A stretch of DNA of 64,000 bases from contig VXAA01000908.1 of the NCBI GenBank assembly GCA_013399115.1, forward strand, positions 228,312 through 292,311. Reading direction: 5' to 3'. Below are positions 24,118-37,100 of this stretch, piece after piece. Below the pieces are notes generated by a model that was not told where the DNA came from, made no database searches, and saw only the letters and a program-made list of their open reading frames with translations. Source of the stretch: Anseranas semipalmata. Lineage: Eukaryota > Chordata > Aves > Anseriformes > Anseranatidae. Position 1 is the stretch's first letter. The number at the start of each line of letters is the position of its first letter. A program made the position numbers and the translations under genes.

Positions 24118-26165
24118 CTAAACAAAAGAGATACTGAAGACTTAGTCAACTGACATTAATTCCAGGTGTAAATAAAGTATATAGTTAAAATATCTATCTT
24201 TACACACACAGATCTATATAGCATTATATATGTGAGATCAAACCCATAATTCCTGTATAGGTTGTATATATCTTATCCACTAAAATCAGCTAGGCAAGCT
24301 TCTCTGAGGAAGAAGAAATACTGCCAGTAGGACAGGAATCAAAATACCCAACAGTTTATTTTTACAGAATATGCTAATATCTTTCCTAAATGTTTACCAA
24401 AATACATTTTTGTTCTACCTTACAAAGGCAGATTTGCAGTAGTTTTGGAAAGTTTTAGCCCTATCTATAAGCTTTAAACAAAACAGTGTTACTGAACAGA
24501 CAATATTCTTTTTTCCATATAGAGTTTACTTTCTATCTTGCCCTAACACAATATTTTTGATGACATATAGTTCACTCTCATACTTTTGTTAAAAAAAATG
24601 TGAAAGCAATGAAGATACTACCATCACTTGGAAAGGAGAGCACAAAAGCAATCAGTTCCACTGCACAAGTGTGATCACTTGAAAATAAAATTTACTTAGT
24701 TTTAAACTGTAACATTCAAGCCCACATTTCAGACTTTGCAGACCCATTTATGTAAAGCTTAGTAACACAGCACATCACATTCTTGTCCCAATTCACAACT
24801 TTATTAACTTGAATGCTTTCAAAATCTTCAGTGTAGATGCAAAAAAAACCAAACCAAAACAAAAAACGGAACAGAGTACATCAAGAACAAGTTTAGGCTT
24901 AATTTGCAAAAGCAAGCGATTTTGATGTGTATCTGATAGCAAAGTCAAATCTGGAGAATAAAAGTATTGTTGTGAAAATAATTATACGTAGAGACATTAA
25001 TAACTACAGGTCCTTTTATACTCATTTGAGACTACTCAGAAGAGTAGCAGAGTCTTCCCTTTCAAAAACAAAATAAGGGCAAGTCAAAGATTATAGATGC
25101 CTCTACACCTTTCAGATCTTTCAGGTCTTTCTACAAGGACCAAGCATTAATAGTAAGAGCTGCTATCAGCATGCAACTTATTGAAGGCAATTATCTTGTT
25201 ATAAATCTTGATTCATTTGCAATTCTCGATTGCCATCACAGAAATTTCATCTGTCATTGGTCAGCAAAAGCAACAAAAAGATTCGGTGGGCTCAAGTCTG
25301 AACCTTTTTATTCCTCATGTGTTCTATGTTAGCATGTATTTTAGGTCTCCTCACAGTGTACTGAAAGTCATGGTCTACAGTCAAGACAGGTCTAGAATTA
25401 GCAGCATGTGTACATTGCTGATTTACAGTTGTCTGACAGAACCAGTCTGATGTTTTGTGGTCAACACAGTTAAGTGATAAAACAATCTATCTTGCTTGGT
25501 GCATAAATAAGAGATAGTTAACTGCAACTTCAAGTTCTGGCTTTAGTTGGAGCCGAACAGCTATGGAAATAAAAAAACTCTACTGAATTTTAGACTTGAA
25601 TACTACACAGCAAGAGCTAACACCACCCTAAAGTTCAGTTGAGTTTGGTGCAATAAGAGGATATGTAAAACTCATTTTAAACTTATAACTTGAAGAAACT
25701 GAATCGAGTCTGAACAGTCTCACATATGATGAACTTCTAGAGTGTTTGAGAAGAATGCTGTATTGAAAACACAGCTAATTTAAAAAAATAGTCAATTTCT
25801 CCAAATAACTGGACCTAAAGACAACATATATAAAAAAAAAACACTGATGAAGGTTTTAACAGCTTTAGTTTACAATTTAAAAATAAAAATACAAAAGCCT
25901 TATAATTGCAATGCAAAATTCAGGCCTCTATTATGTAAAGTCCAACACAAAATAGTGTATTAGCACTGTTTTTCCCCATTTCAGATAAACCGTCCATCTT
26001 TAGATGTGATGATTCTTTGCAGGTGAACCTTGAATATAGTTTCATGCACATGGCTGATTTAAACCATTATTTTGTTTAGTTCATCATAGCAACAGTTGTA
26101 CAGTTATTAATACTTGACTCTACTTTTTTTTTTTTTAAATTCGTATCAAGCTACTACATACTTAC
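24118..26165 (-). other. AVL9: AVL9 intron 14
   Basis: About 2 kb, beginning GTAAGT and ending TTGTTTAG. It is AT-rich with several A/T runs. Nothing coding or repetitive is recognised. Confidence 0.88.
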
Positions 26166-26219
26166 TGTGACAATCTTAACTTAACATCTGATACGGAGTA
26201 TTGTCCTTGGAATGGGTGG
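26166..26219 (-). CDS. AVL9: AVL9 coding exon 14 (residues 567-585)
   Basis: A 54-base exon encodes HPFQGQYSVSDVKLRLS. It follows TTCTTCTAG and precedes GTAAGT, with phase 2 on both sides. Skipping it would therefore keep the frame and remove 18 residues. Confidence 0.94.
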
Positions 26220-26311
26220 CTAGAAGAAGAGGAAAAACCCGAGAAAAGCATTAAGTATCTTCTCATGATTAACCCACATCACAACAACTTCAATTCCTAG
26301 TTATATTCCTC

Positions 26312-26365
26312 NNNNNNNNNNNNNNNNNNNNNNNNNNNNNNNNNNNNNNNNNNNNNNNNNNNNNN
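26312..26365. other. Assembly gap (54 N)
   Basis: A short run of N inside AVL9 intron 13. No sequence shared between the flanks is visible, so its true size is unknown. Confidence 0.95.
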
Positions 26366-26820
26366 TTGTAGACACAGAACTATATCACTTTATAGAAAGC
26401 TAGGTCATACTGACTATTTGGTCTCATGTTTCTTATGAACTATGTGTAAGGTGCCTTCTATTTACACATCAGATATTAACAACTTTCTTTTCACACTAAG
26501 GCAGAGACACCTCCTCGTAGCAAGACAAAGCATAAAAAAAAAAATCCCTTAACTAGACCAAAAGAGCTTTGCAGGTCTGAAGAAAAGCAACCTTCTTCAG
26601 ACTACAGCAGCTGCCAAAGCAAGAATGAAAGCTAACAGAACTCCCTGTAGTACACTATAAACGCATGCTAAACAAAACATATGCATAGCCTACAGTATTA
26701 TCAAGCCTGGCATCATCTAATCTTGGAGTGGAAATACATATAAGACAATCCAAATTACAGAAGATGCAACATAACTCAGTCAGCTCCCCTCCATCCCTAT
26801 CAATGTCAAGCCTGGACACT

Positions 26821-26931
26821 GAATCATAGAATCAGAATGGTTTGGGTTGGAAGGGACCTTAAAGATCATCCAGTTCCACCCCCCTGCCATGGGCAGGGAC
26901 ATCTTCCACTAGACCAGGTTGCTCATGACTA
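26821..26931 (-). mobile_element. CR1 LINE 3' tail fragment
   Basis: Read on the + strand this is the reverse of the commonest avian CR1 end: GAATCATAGAATC, GGTTTGGGTTGG, AAGGGACCTTAAAGATCATC, CATGGGCAGGGAC, ACTAGACCAGG. The sense strand is therefore minus. Only the 3' UTR-like tail is kept. Its subfamily differs from the copies at 23747 and 50161. Confidence 0.92.
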
Positions 26932-27283
26932 CTCCTTGTACACCTGGAAGCAACCAATGAAAAGGAGAACCATCTGAGGGCAACTGTGAGGAATGACAGA
27001 CTCTCTATAGCTCAGGACAGCCAACAATTGACCAGAACAAGTTTCAGTTCTCCTGACTCTGGATATAGTTTTATGAAAAAAACTATATCCCCGAATTAAA
27101 GTACTGAAGAATAAAAATATTCAGTTTCCGTGCTCACAGAATCTTTACCACACAGGATCCTAAAGTTTCACCCTCAGGGCTTTATAACAGGAGCAAGGAG
27201 GACACTAATTCTACAGAATGGTGTGTGCCTAACTACTCGTAATAGGAGCATTCCATGTTAAATGCTAAAAATCAGTTCCTTAC

Positions 27284-27401
27284 CTAGAATTTACTTCTGC
27301 AAGAGCTGGATGCTTATTGCTATTCCATACTCTGTAGTTGTGAGTATTTTTCCAGGCTGCTACAAACGCCGTTCCAAAATCTGACAAAGTCTTTTCATTG
27401 T
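27284..27401 (-). CDS. AVL9: AVL9 coding exon 13 (residues 528-567)
   Basis: It encodes DNEKTLSDFGTAFVAAWKNT, then HNYRVWNSNKHPALAEVNS, characteristic of AVL9. It follows TTTCTCAG in phase 1 and ends in phase 2 before GTAAGG. Confidence 0.96.
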
Positions 27402-28833
27402 CTGAGAAATTAAAATAAAGATGTGAACTTGCAGCAATTCATTTCAGATATAATACAAGAAAAATGACTGCATTTTAAAGAAAAACTAAAATTTACCAGA
27501 CTCTCATCAAATCAAAGATAAGTCAAATGCTAGTACTAAGAACCTGGCACTTCAAAAGTGTTTTTATTATTTTAAAATGTCCCAAATATAAAATGTTAAG
27601 ACAAAACAAACACTTAAAAATAAGAAAAGCTCTTTTTTTTTTTTTTGAGGGGGGGGAGGAGAAGGGGTGTTATTTGTTTGTTTGTTTGTTTGAATTTGTA
27701 AAATTCTAAGTGAAGAGATCAACTGAAAAAAAAAAAAAGTCACACAAACCAAGACCTCTTGACTTGTTCTCTGGGCAAATACAGGAAAGGGGAGAGAAAG
27801 GCCACATAGTAGCCGAGAACAAAAACATCATTTATGTTGATTTTGGTTAGATACACTAGGATTTGCCATACCATGTTAATACTCATTCAAATTTAGTAAA
27901 TTTCAAATCCACGCCAAAACCACAGTATGAGCTACTGTGGAATAAACTTATCATAACATACTCTTTAAAATACAGAAGATTATGGGAAATCATTTTAGAG
28001 CCAGACAGTGAAACGGTATGAATTTCATGAAAAAACTGACATTTCATTATCAAACTAGTAATCATCTTAAAATATTAATGTCAGACAAAGAACTTAGCAA
28101 GTTCAAGACTTTAAAATCAAGTTCTCGATCCCATTGCTTCTCAGAAATACCACAGAACAGGATCTCAGTTACTTCATCGGTGTGAAGGGAGAATAATCAT
28201 GAAGATGATGAAGTTAACAGGGTTAGTGCTTGGCAAACTCCCACAAATAAGCCACTGATTCTTTTAGTTACATTCATGCATGAAGGGCTGGAACATAGAG
28301 AATTCTCTCCAAGTTAAGACAAAAAATGTTGAACTCCAGAAAACACAAGCTGATAAAACCTCTGGCTGACACTTAAGTGAATCCCTACTTAAGATCATGG
28401 CAGGAATGGAAAAGAGCTGGGACACACTAGTAAAACCTCCTGAAGACAGCCACTTAACTTCATGCCTCCTTGAATCCAATTAGTTCCCCAAACTGAACTT
28501 CAGGTCCCAACAAATTCTGTAGGACACCCAAGTTTGTAAAAGTCTCATATATGGGGTTTCAGGTACTTCTACTTATAATGAAAATGTAATTAAATCAAGG
28601 AGAAAGACAGTTGGAGAAGAAACAGGTCTGTAAGGCTGTGAAGAATGAGTAATAAGCTTGTCAAGGAATAACAAAGATAGACAAGAACAACCAAAAAAGT
28701 AGCCTGAAATGAAACTTTAGGCAGAGGGAGATCCAATGACAGGCCACACAGGTAATGAAACAGAGCAAATACTTTTTACACCCACCCTCCTCTCAGTCCC
28801 TAGACAAGGTCTTGTCTAAGGTATCTGTTCTAC
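27402..28833 (-). other. AVL9: AVL9 intron 12
   Basis: A 1.4-kb intron begins GTAGAA and ends AATTTCTCAG. It contains a poly-T run, a G run and a (TTTG)n stretch at 27630-27692 on the + strand. No coding sequence is recognised. Confidence 0.88.
27630..27692. repeat. Poly-T / G-run / (TTTG)n simple-sequence cluster
   Basis: A run of about 16 T is followed by a G-rich patch and then five TTTG units. It lies within AVL9 intron 12. Confidence 0.85.
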
Positions 28834-29053
28834 CTGGTTGCAGCACAGCAGCAAGCAGCGCGTGAAGATAAGCACTGAACTGAGCCCTGATCCACTCATC
28901 TCCTCCTTCCCATCCAGTGCCATCAAGGAAAACATCATCTCTGTTCTCAGTTACATGCTTCACCAAGTAATCTGCAAATCTTAGGTCAGCAGTTGTAGGA
29001 TTCAGGACCTTACGGAGTTCTGGATCATGGATTTGTACGTGAGCATCTTCTAT
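28834..29053 (-). CDS. AVL9: AVL9 coding exon 12 (residues 455-528)
   Basis: It encodes the conserved stretch IHDPELRKVLNPTTADLRFA, then DYLVKHVTENRDDVFLDGTG, WEGGDEWIRAQFSAYLHAL and LAAVLQP. This is the C-terminal part of the DENN-like module. The acceptor is CAAACAG and the donor is GTAGAA. It enters in phase 0 and exits in phase 1. Confidence 0.97.
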
Positions 29054-29793
29054 CTGTTTGAAATAATTCCAAGGGTAAAAATTTATCTAAATAAAACTGC
29101 TTACACATACTACTACATACTGCTACTGCCAAGCAGCTACCTAAATCTGAACCCAACAGTCTCAACAAATATCAAAAAGAAACAAATGACCAAACAAATC
29201 CTGAATGAGTATTTCTCAGTGTCAGATACTGCTCTGATGCAACCAGAATCTGATCATCAACCCAGCACAGAGTAAAAGCTGCTCATTTGACAGGATTTGG
29301 CAGGAGAAGTTTGGTGTTCACAAGCGTTTTCTCAGAGGCTCTTTGATTTTCACTTCAACTTATTAAGTTCATTACCAATATGTAGCTATCTTATGCTGAT
29401 TATATAGTTGTATATGCTTGCTAGAACAGACACAGTGCTTTCTTTGATACTGTTTTTTAACCTGTCAGTTAAATCAAGAGGAAGTCAACATTAATATGCT
29501 TTGTTCTCCAACTGTATGTTTCTCAGCTGCAAACACTCATTTTTGAAGACCTTAATACAAAGCCATGAAAAAGATGAAAAAACCTGTGACATGAGAAGTA
29601 AAATTACACCTTAATTACAGCTTAAAGTTGTGTCCTACCCTAAAAGCCGATACAAATTGAATAAGCTTCTGCATTTAAGAATTTATTTCATAGAGAAGTA
29701 ATTCAAAATTTGGGCATGAACCCCAAACTATACATTCAAAATTCAACCCCCCCCTTCCCCCAGTTCAAGAAGTTCAAATGCAAAGATCCATAC
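29054..29793 (-). other. AVL9: AVL9 intron 11
   Basis: A 740-bp intron has a weaker donor (GAA before GTATGG) and a TTTCAAACAG acceptor. Nothing else is recognised. Confidence 0.88.
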
Positions 29794-29928
29794 TTCCACA
29801 ATTGCATCGCTCAGATGTTTTTGCTGACGGAACAGGATATTGGTGGCTCCCGCAACAAAGCCGCGGACTGTTACATCTGACAGGAGATGATGCTGCTGCA
29901 GTGCCATGTATGGCAAACAAAGGTATCC
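29794..29928 (-). CDS. AVL9: AVL9 coding exon 11 (residues 410-454)
   Basis: It encodes GYLCLPYMALQQHHLLSDVT, then VRGFVAGATNILFRQQKHLS and DAIVE, near-identical to the vertebrate AVL9 family as I recall it. It is 135 bases, phase 0 to phase 0. The last exon base is A rather than G, so the donor (A before GTATGG) is weaker than the others in this gene. Confidence 0.97.
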
Positions 29929-32683
29929 CTAAAGCAACAGAGATAGTTAGAGATTAACATAAGCCTCCCTCCCCCCAAAAAACTGTTTACATTCAGAGAT
30001 TTCCCTAATAAAAGTCAGCACCTTCCACCCAGAACAAACAACTCTGGTTAGGACAATTTCAGTCACAGTTATCTGTTGTTTTGCTACATTATATCTGCAA
30101 AGCAAAGGAACCAGATTCCACATAAACTGAATTTTCCATGAGGCTGTGTTGCCTTCAAGTCTCAGGACTGAAACTGAAATACAATGTGAACTGATAGGAA
30201 TCAAGTGTTTATAAGGCAACAGAATAAGCAATACAAGTCAATAATGAGGTCTCAGGTCAGTTCAGAGACAGGAAGTCAGCAGAGATGAAGATTCATCTCT
30301 TCATTTACACACCATGTTGTCTTCTGATGTGCCTCAAGTCTACAATGCAGGAGAGCTAGAAAAATACAGGACTGCTATCCACATTTGGTAGATGGAGATT
30401 TGCAAGTTCCAGAGACAGCAATCAATAATTTTTGATGAGCATGTGCATGCCTGCTTTAAAGGAGAGTAGGATAGAAAGCAATGCACTGTGCTCTTCAACC
30501 ACTCCATGCTTTATTAATCTAGCATCCCACATTCCAATTAGAGAAAAAAAAACAACACCACATTTTGAATGAAGAGTCATAAGGCTTTGAGGTAAGTTAT
30601 GCAAAGATTACCGAGAAGCAGCTGTAGTTATTGTAATTTGCCTTTTAAATATAGGAGCAGCATAACCCTGAAGTCTAATACTCAAGTCTAATTCCAGCTG
30701 TTCAATTGCAAAAAGCACAAAGCAGTTTATTCACTAGCAGAAGGCCAGAAGAGCTAACGGCATACTGGACAGAAACAAAGAGCACATGTACTTTATCACA
30801 CAGTGCATGGTAATTGGAAACATATGGAAGAAAGGAGCACTATTCCCTTTTGTCATATTGAACACAGGGATGGCTTTCCAGATGACAAGCACTTATCAGT
30901 TGAAAGCAAAACAGCCTGTGTCAAAGGAACAACAGTGCTTTGAGACGGAATCGCCAACCTAAAATGGAAAGATTTTCAGAAAAATACAGCTTTAGCTGGC
31001 AAAGGAAGGTCTAATTGCTGTATACTAAAGCAGCACGGTGTTGGAAATCTTTCACTATTTTAAAGATCAAGTGTCAGTTCCCAAATTCACATTTCTCTGT
31101 AAATATAACTATGTTTATTTCTGTGAACTTGTTCAATTCTTAAAAAAAAAAAAAAAAGCGCAAGTAAAATGAGTTTTATATCTTACAGAACTGCAACTAA
31201 AGAAACAAAGTATCACAACCTATTTTTCCCCAGGTGCTGGTGCACTTGCATATGTTATTGCACCATCTGGCAAAGTTTCCTCCTATTCAAATTTGTTGGT
31301 CTTTCCATGGCATGGCATAAAACAACCCAGAGATGAGAGCTCCAAAACAGATTCAAACTTTCCAACAAGTGGTTAAACTATAACTTATAATCATATTTTT
31401 CCAGTAATTTTGAGATGTAGAGGCCGTTTCTGTTGTAATTACATTGAATGAACTCAGACGAAAAGTGCCCTTGTGAAATAGAAGGTAAACAAGTAGAAAC
31501 TGCCAGCTTCCTTAAAATCATTTACTTTTCCATTTTACAAGCTTAGTAGCAAACTAAGTTTGCACTCTTAGTCCTCCTTATCAATTATTTGCTTCTTGCT
31601 TTCAGTCTAGTTTTTCAATAGAACTAAACTAAATACAAATTACAGGCTATTCTTTTGATTACACAGACCATAAAGACAAACACCAGGCTGCAGATCTGTG
31701 CTGAAAAACTATTTCTAACAGTGACTTGAGGCAATACAGGGAAGATGACATTTGAACTGCTCACTTGGGCCCACTTAGTGTACTGTTTCTAATGAAAGGT
31801 GTTCCAAGAAGCTCAAATATCATTGTCAAACACAACATTCTGCAAGAAAACGCACATAAGGGTCTCCAAAGGAAGAAACACCACTTTGAACCTCATCAGC
31901 TTGAGGATATAGATCTGAATTTTCTGCTTTATGGACAAATGCTTATCTAAAGGGTTATCACATTAAAAACAAAACAAGAAAAATTATCAAATCACTTCTT
32001 TTACTGACAAAGCTATCTTTAAAAGAGAGGCATTTTCTCCATTTTATACAGGGAACTAGCTCTAGTAGATGTATTGCTTGTTATCTGACAATGCCCAAAG
32101 CCTGTAGAGAAACTGGAATACCTGGAGTTCAGTTAGGCATTTTTTAGTGAAAGCTTGAAGCTCGGCAGGTCAGCACTATGCATAGGGAAAGAGCCACAGA
32201 CAACAAAGTAGTGTTATATAAGGAAGGGGGAAAAATATATACATAAAAAGAGGAAACAGGCTTGGGTGGCAGCTAAGATACAGTTTTTAGAAGCTTAGTT
32301 CGGATTAAGGTGTCTAAACACTTCTCAAGTACCCTGATCTTGACCCATATAGAGTAGATCAACAATTCTTCCCAGTAAAAGAAAACAGTAGTTACTGATA
32401 GATACCATTCATTAACCATACTGGGTCTAGAGGTCACCATCATGTAGAATTGCAAATCGTAGGTAAGTATATGTATGAAAGAAAAGCGAAATATACGTGT
32501 GCACACCCCTCAGTCACACAAGTGCTTTCATCTGCCTGCGAACACAGTCACTTGTCAGAGACTGTACTTACATGCTTTGTAGTACCCTACTGTCCATTTG
32601 GAGTTTGGTAACCAAAATTATTAGCCACTTCTGAAAAACAGAAGTCTTCATGAGTTACCTGGTATCATAAACAACCTGTTTAC
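29929..32683 (-). other. AVL9: AVL9 intron 10
   Basis: A 2.75-kb intron begins GTAAAC and ends TTGCTTTAG. A run of about 17 A lies near 31141. No repeat family or gene is recognised. Confidence 0.88.
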
Positions 32684-33231
32684 CTTTGTAAAAATAGCCA
32701 ACGGCATACCATACTGGTCCTCTTCCAACCCAGATATGAGTCCTGGAACAAGCACCGCGTGTCCTGTATTTGCTTGGGGCTGCACAGTGATTGGAAGGGT
32801 TTCTGAACTCATGCATTCGCTTGGAAGATTTTCAGCCTGTTCTGATGCTGTATTTTCACATACTCCTTCTTTCAAATTAGCCTCCTCCAAAATGCTAGGA
32901 TCTAAGGTCTCCCATTCACTTTCAGAGGATTCTGGAGAAGTGCGGGAAGGAACTTTCAAGTGCTGCACAGTACCATTGGAGGACTGAGCTCCATTGCAAA
33001 TCTTCTCTGACTGGGAGAAAGGCACGTTTGCTTTATGACCTTCCAGTGAATGGTTTCCTGCCATCTTCCTGCCTCCCTTCCCCATTCCCAAGTTTGTATT
33101 TGAAATATCAGCAGCAGGCACAGACACAGAGTCATCTAACCGTGATGTAATTTCTTGCAAGCCGGCATCCTCCGATATGCTCTTTCTTGGTCTATACTGT
33201 GAGCAGTCAGTAAGACCATGTTCAATCATAC
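32684..33231 (-). CDS. AVL9: AVL9 coding exon 10 (residues 227-409)
   Basis: The largest AVL9 exon starts MIEHGLTDCSQYRPRKSISE. It passes through a Ser- and acid-rich low-complexity linker (about residues 245-380, with SSESEWETLDPSILEE) and ends in the conserved PGLISGLEEDQYGMPLAIFT-K. The linker is the variable part of the family and probably a flexible loop splitting the DENN-like fold. The frame enters in phase 1 and leaves in phase 0. Read-through past the donor meets a stop within about 12 codons. Confidence 0.97.
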
Positions 33232-33820
33232 CTGAAAAGTGACAGGACATGTAAAAATTAGCATCTCAATATAAATTTAAATGACTTCTGTTAAAGACAA
33301 TGAAGAAAGTGCCCTTGTGTGCAAAGTGGAAATCACATATTTTACAAAACTACTTGGAGGAACAACAAAAAAAAAATGAACAACAACAAAAAACAAACAG
33401 CCTCCCTCTCTCTGAAAGAACCTACCCCACCTTTTGCTTTGAGAAGATTGGTTACAAGTTAAGAATTAGTAAGGTTAGGGGTTTGTCTGTTTTGTTTTCA
33501 GAAGCGCATGCAGAGGGAATTTTTGATTTTTAAGGAACTTGCAGGAATGTATGACTAATTCAGAGTTCCATTTATGTTACATACAGGCAGTACAGAAGAT
33601 CCAGTGGCTCTAATTAAACACAAGAGGGAATCCATAGAGTACAAATAAAGTTAGGAAATGCGTCCACACTACATGCACATGCATACAAGTTAACTCAGTT
33701 TTCAGGCAACATATCAATATAGCTATTGTTGCATAAGTTGTATCCCCCATGAAACAGTACAGGCAACCTTTTTAATATGGTTTCTGGTGGTAACTGAGAA
33801 GTCCACACTTCTCTTCTTAC
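33232..33820 (-). other. AVL9: AVL9 intron 9
   Basis: A 589-bp intron begins GTAAGA and ends CTTTTCAG. It has an A-rich patch around 33365-33400 on the + strand. No coding sequence is recognised. Confidence 0.88.
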
Positions 33821-33890
33821 CAGGAAATAGTGACAGGACAGTCATCAGAGCTCCCACCAATCTATTTACTGGAGAAATATAAAACAGCAC
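33821..33890 (-). CDS. AVL9: AVL9 coding exon 9 (residues 204-227)
   Basis: A 70-base exon encodes VLFYISPVNRLVGALMTVLS, then LFPG. This hydrophobic beta/helix segment is typical of a DENN core. It ends in phase 1 before GTAAGA. Its acceptor follows an unusually long pyrimidine tract. Confidence 0.95.
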
Positions 33891-34008
33891 CTGGTGGCAG
33901 GAGAGGAGGGAAGAAGGGGAGGAAAAAAAAAAAAAAAAAAAAAGGATAAGAGGGCAAGAGAAGAGAGGGGAAGTAGGGAGGAAAGAATAAAAAAAAGATC
34001 AGTTTTCA
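33891..34008 (-). promoter_or_regulatory. AVL9: Extended polypyrimidine tract at the exon 9 acceptor
   Basis: On the + strand this stretch is almost entirely A and G, with about 20 A in a row at 33924-33943. On the transcribed strand it is a C/T tract of over 100 bases ending CTGCCACCAG at the splice site. Such tracts are PTB-type binding targets and can regulate exon use. That role is inferred. Confidence 0.5.
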
Positions 34009-34108
34009 CATGTTCTTTGTCATACTTGAGTGTAATTTTTGATCAAGGAATCTATCTGTTTTAAAAAGGAAGTCTGCTCACCCACAAAAGCTCTTACAAC
34101 TGTTCAAA

Positions 34109-34180
34109 TTAAATATTTAAATATGTATAATGTATATTTATATATTATAAATATTATAAAATATATTTTATATATATATG
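34109..34180. repeat. AT-rich low-complexity stretch
   Basis: Almost only A and T, with TATA and ATTATAAATATTATAAA motifs and local self-complementarity. It lies in AVL9 intron 8. Confidence 0.85.
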
Positions 34181-37100
34181 TGCCTGTGTGCATAATATAA
34201 ATCATCAGTCCTTCAGTCTGATTTTTCTGACTGAATGCTTCTTCTGATCCAGCACGCCGATTGGATCAATTTTAGAACAAAATCTGACTAAACAATTGAT
34301 AAAAGGTTGTTCCCAGCACTCTGCATAAGTTGTTGTGAATCCTTCTTCTAAGAAAACATATTAAAGATACACAGATAAGTGAAAAGTAGGATAAATGCAG
34401 CATGCATTTATTACAAATATCTTCCTATGATAATAAAAATGGAGTTTATGGAAACAGAAAACATGATTGATATTAACTTCAGTAAAGCACTTAAGGCATA
34501 TCACGTAAAAAAATCTCCTTAATTAAGTTAGAGAGACTGAGATTAGTAAATTAGTTAGGAATTCAAGCAGGGAGGATGTCAAAGGCTAGCAATGAAAGAA
34601 GAAACACAAGGTTGACTGAATATTACTACTGAAGTTCCTCCAAAGACAGACCTTCAAGGGAAGAGGGGGAGGGAAGGAAGAAAAAAGGAAAAAAGAAACT
34701 TATCTTGTTTAACAATGACATTTTTACATCTTCAGTAAGAAAGCAGAACAATACTAGTGAAAAATATAAGCGTTACAAGGAATCAATAATGTAAAGGAAT
34801 ACAGAATGATCACAGACAACTTAATGACTTTGTAGGCCAGTTTTGTAGGTATATAATGAAATTAAAAGTGCAAGTTTGTGGACTTAGCATTAATAAGAGA
34901 CTTCTGCTGTCAGCTCAGAAGTCACTTTAGAAGTGACCAATGAGTAACTTAAGATCCACTTGCATGTCTACAAGCTACTGATTTGATGGAATGAAGAGAA
35001 AGACCCACGAAGTCCTAAACATATATCAAATGATGTTTAATGGTACCTCAGCTGGCAATAGACTATTTGTATTACCTTGTACAACCATTCCCCTCCACCC
35101 CCCATGTTCAAGATAGGTGAACTCAAATTCCAACAACCACAGAAAAAAGGATGATGAGAAGAACAAGCAGCTCATCCGAGGAAAGAATTTCTGCTGACAC
35201 CAGTAGGAATGAAGTCTAACTTCTTTTAAGATGCTGGCGAGTATGAAAAATATGGGATGTAATAGCAAGGAACTACAACAGGAACCCCACAATTCCCCTC
35301 CAGTTTTAGATTCTCACATACCATTTATTCCTAGTTATTTCTGTAGGCTTAAAAATAAGTTTTGCTAAGTCTATAAAGAAGCACTTTGTTTTCAAGAAAT
35401 CTATTCAAATTTAGCTTTTAGTTTGGGTGGACTGATTACTTAAGCCGAGCACTTTCATGTATTTGTTCCACCAAGTCCCTCTGCATCTTTCCATCTGCAT
35501 GGGTGCATGCTCCCTACCCCTCCTACATTAATGGCCTACAACATCTACATCAGCAAACTGTGTGGTCCTGGCAGCAGAAAAGTCAAATGATCACCATCTG
35601 GAAGTAGTCTTCCAGCCTAATAACAGCTGAGAGGTGAAAAAAAAAAAAAATTCCTTTAGTCTGTGGAAAAGCATCAACCAAATTGCTAGGGATTAAAGGA
35701 AATCAGTCTGTGGCAGTGAGGCATTTTTCAGCTCAAGAAAAATCAGCATTACTTGTGGCTTCTTGAATATTATATTTAAGGTCTTTGAACATACAGATTT
35801 CCACAGTTATTCTGGAACCTTAATGTCTGCCAGAAAACAGGCAGCACCAGGAAACCAAAACTCTTCCTTTGGAAACTGGAAGTGTTGTCTTCCTGTTGGA
35901 ACTTAGGGGGGAAAGCAAAAAACACAAAAGCCTGGCAGGTTTATTCAATAAGTATCCACTTATTTAAAAAAAAAAAAAAAAAAATCATGTTTGAGTCACA
36001 TGAACATGCTTGGGAAAGCCTCCCTTCTCTGCTCTTTCTGTGCATTTATGACTTGTTGCTTGAGCTTCAGAAAATAGCTTGGTAGGTCAGATTTTCAGAT
36101 CAGAAAATTGTAGCTCAGTAATGTATTTTGTTTATATATGTCCAAGTTCTGAACTATCATAATGAAATGCTAACTTAAGATTTTAAACAGATCAACATAG
36201 ATGCTTTGCAAAATTTTAACTGAAAAAAAAAAAAGAACAAAAACAAAAACAAAAAAAAAGAGAGATACACACACACACATTTTTACTTATGGCTCAAAAA
36301 AAGCCACACTGTAGACAAAGCGTATTAAAGTGATTTTGGGGAAAAAGCTTGTATATTGCATCTTGATTACATACATTTCTACTTGTGCACTCCCACTATG
36401 TAATAATTTTATTTCCTCAAGTACACTTTTTGTATAGCCTTGAATAATATGGTAGTCTTTAGCATACAGATCTTTAATAAAGAAACTGCATTTATTCTCA
36501 TCAATAAATACTTAGAATTTGTCAAGGTATATCTAACACAGAATTAGGTGACAAGCACAAAAGCTTTGGTGAAGCTGTTTAAGTACTTCTGTTTTAACAG
36601 GCCATATTCACTGCCTCAAAGCATACCTAGGCCTTGGATATGAAGTAAAAAAAACCAGCTGTTTTGATATCTTATCGATTAGGTCCTACTAACTTTCCAG
36701 TTGCAGTTAATGGGAAATCCCCATGTTCCTTCTCACCACTCTGAAAAAGCTGGGTTTCTTCAGCATATTCATTGAAGAAAAAGTGAAATCTGGGGAACTG
36801 AAAGTAAAATTTAAAGCACAAGACAAAAAAAAAAAAAATCCCTGCATAAATGTGTCTGGAAGTTGATACATTGTTGTATCACTGAAAGTTCTTCTTCTGT
36901 TTATCTATTAATACCCTGAGACAAGAAAACTAATGTATCTACTATTTCACATCTGCTTGTACATTTTGCAGCTTCCACTTAAATTGCTAAGGTGGCACTT
37001 TTAGCCCCCCCCCAAAAACCACTGAGCATAGAATTCAACAGTTTATACAAATTTATGCTCTGACTTAACTCAGCATGACTAACAGAAATGACTCTACATT

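Larger units (their letters stand above)
26220..27283 (-). other. AVL9: AVL9 intron 13, with assembly gap
   Basis: The intron begins GTAAGG and ends TTCTTCTAG. It contains a 54-N gap (26312-26365), close to exon 14, and a CR1 tail at 26821-26931. Nothing else is recognised. Confidence 0.88.
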
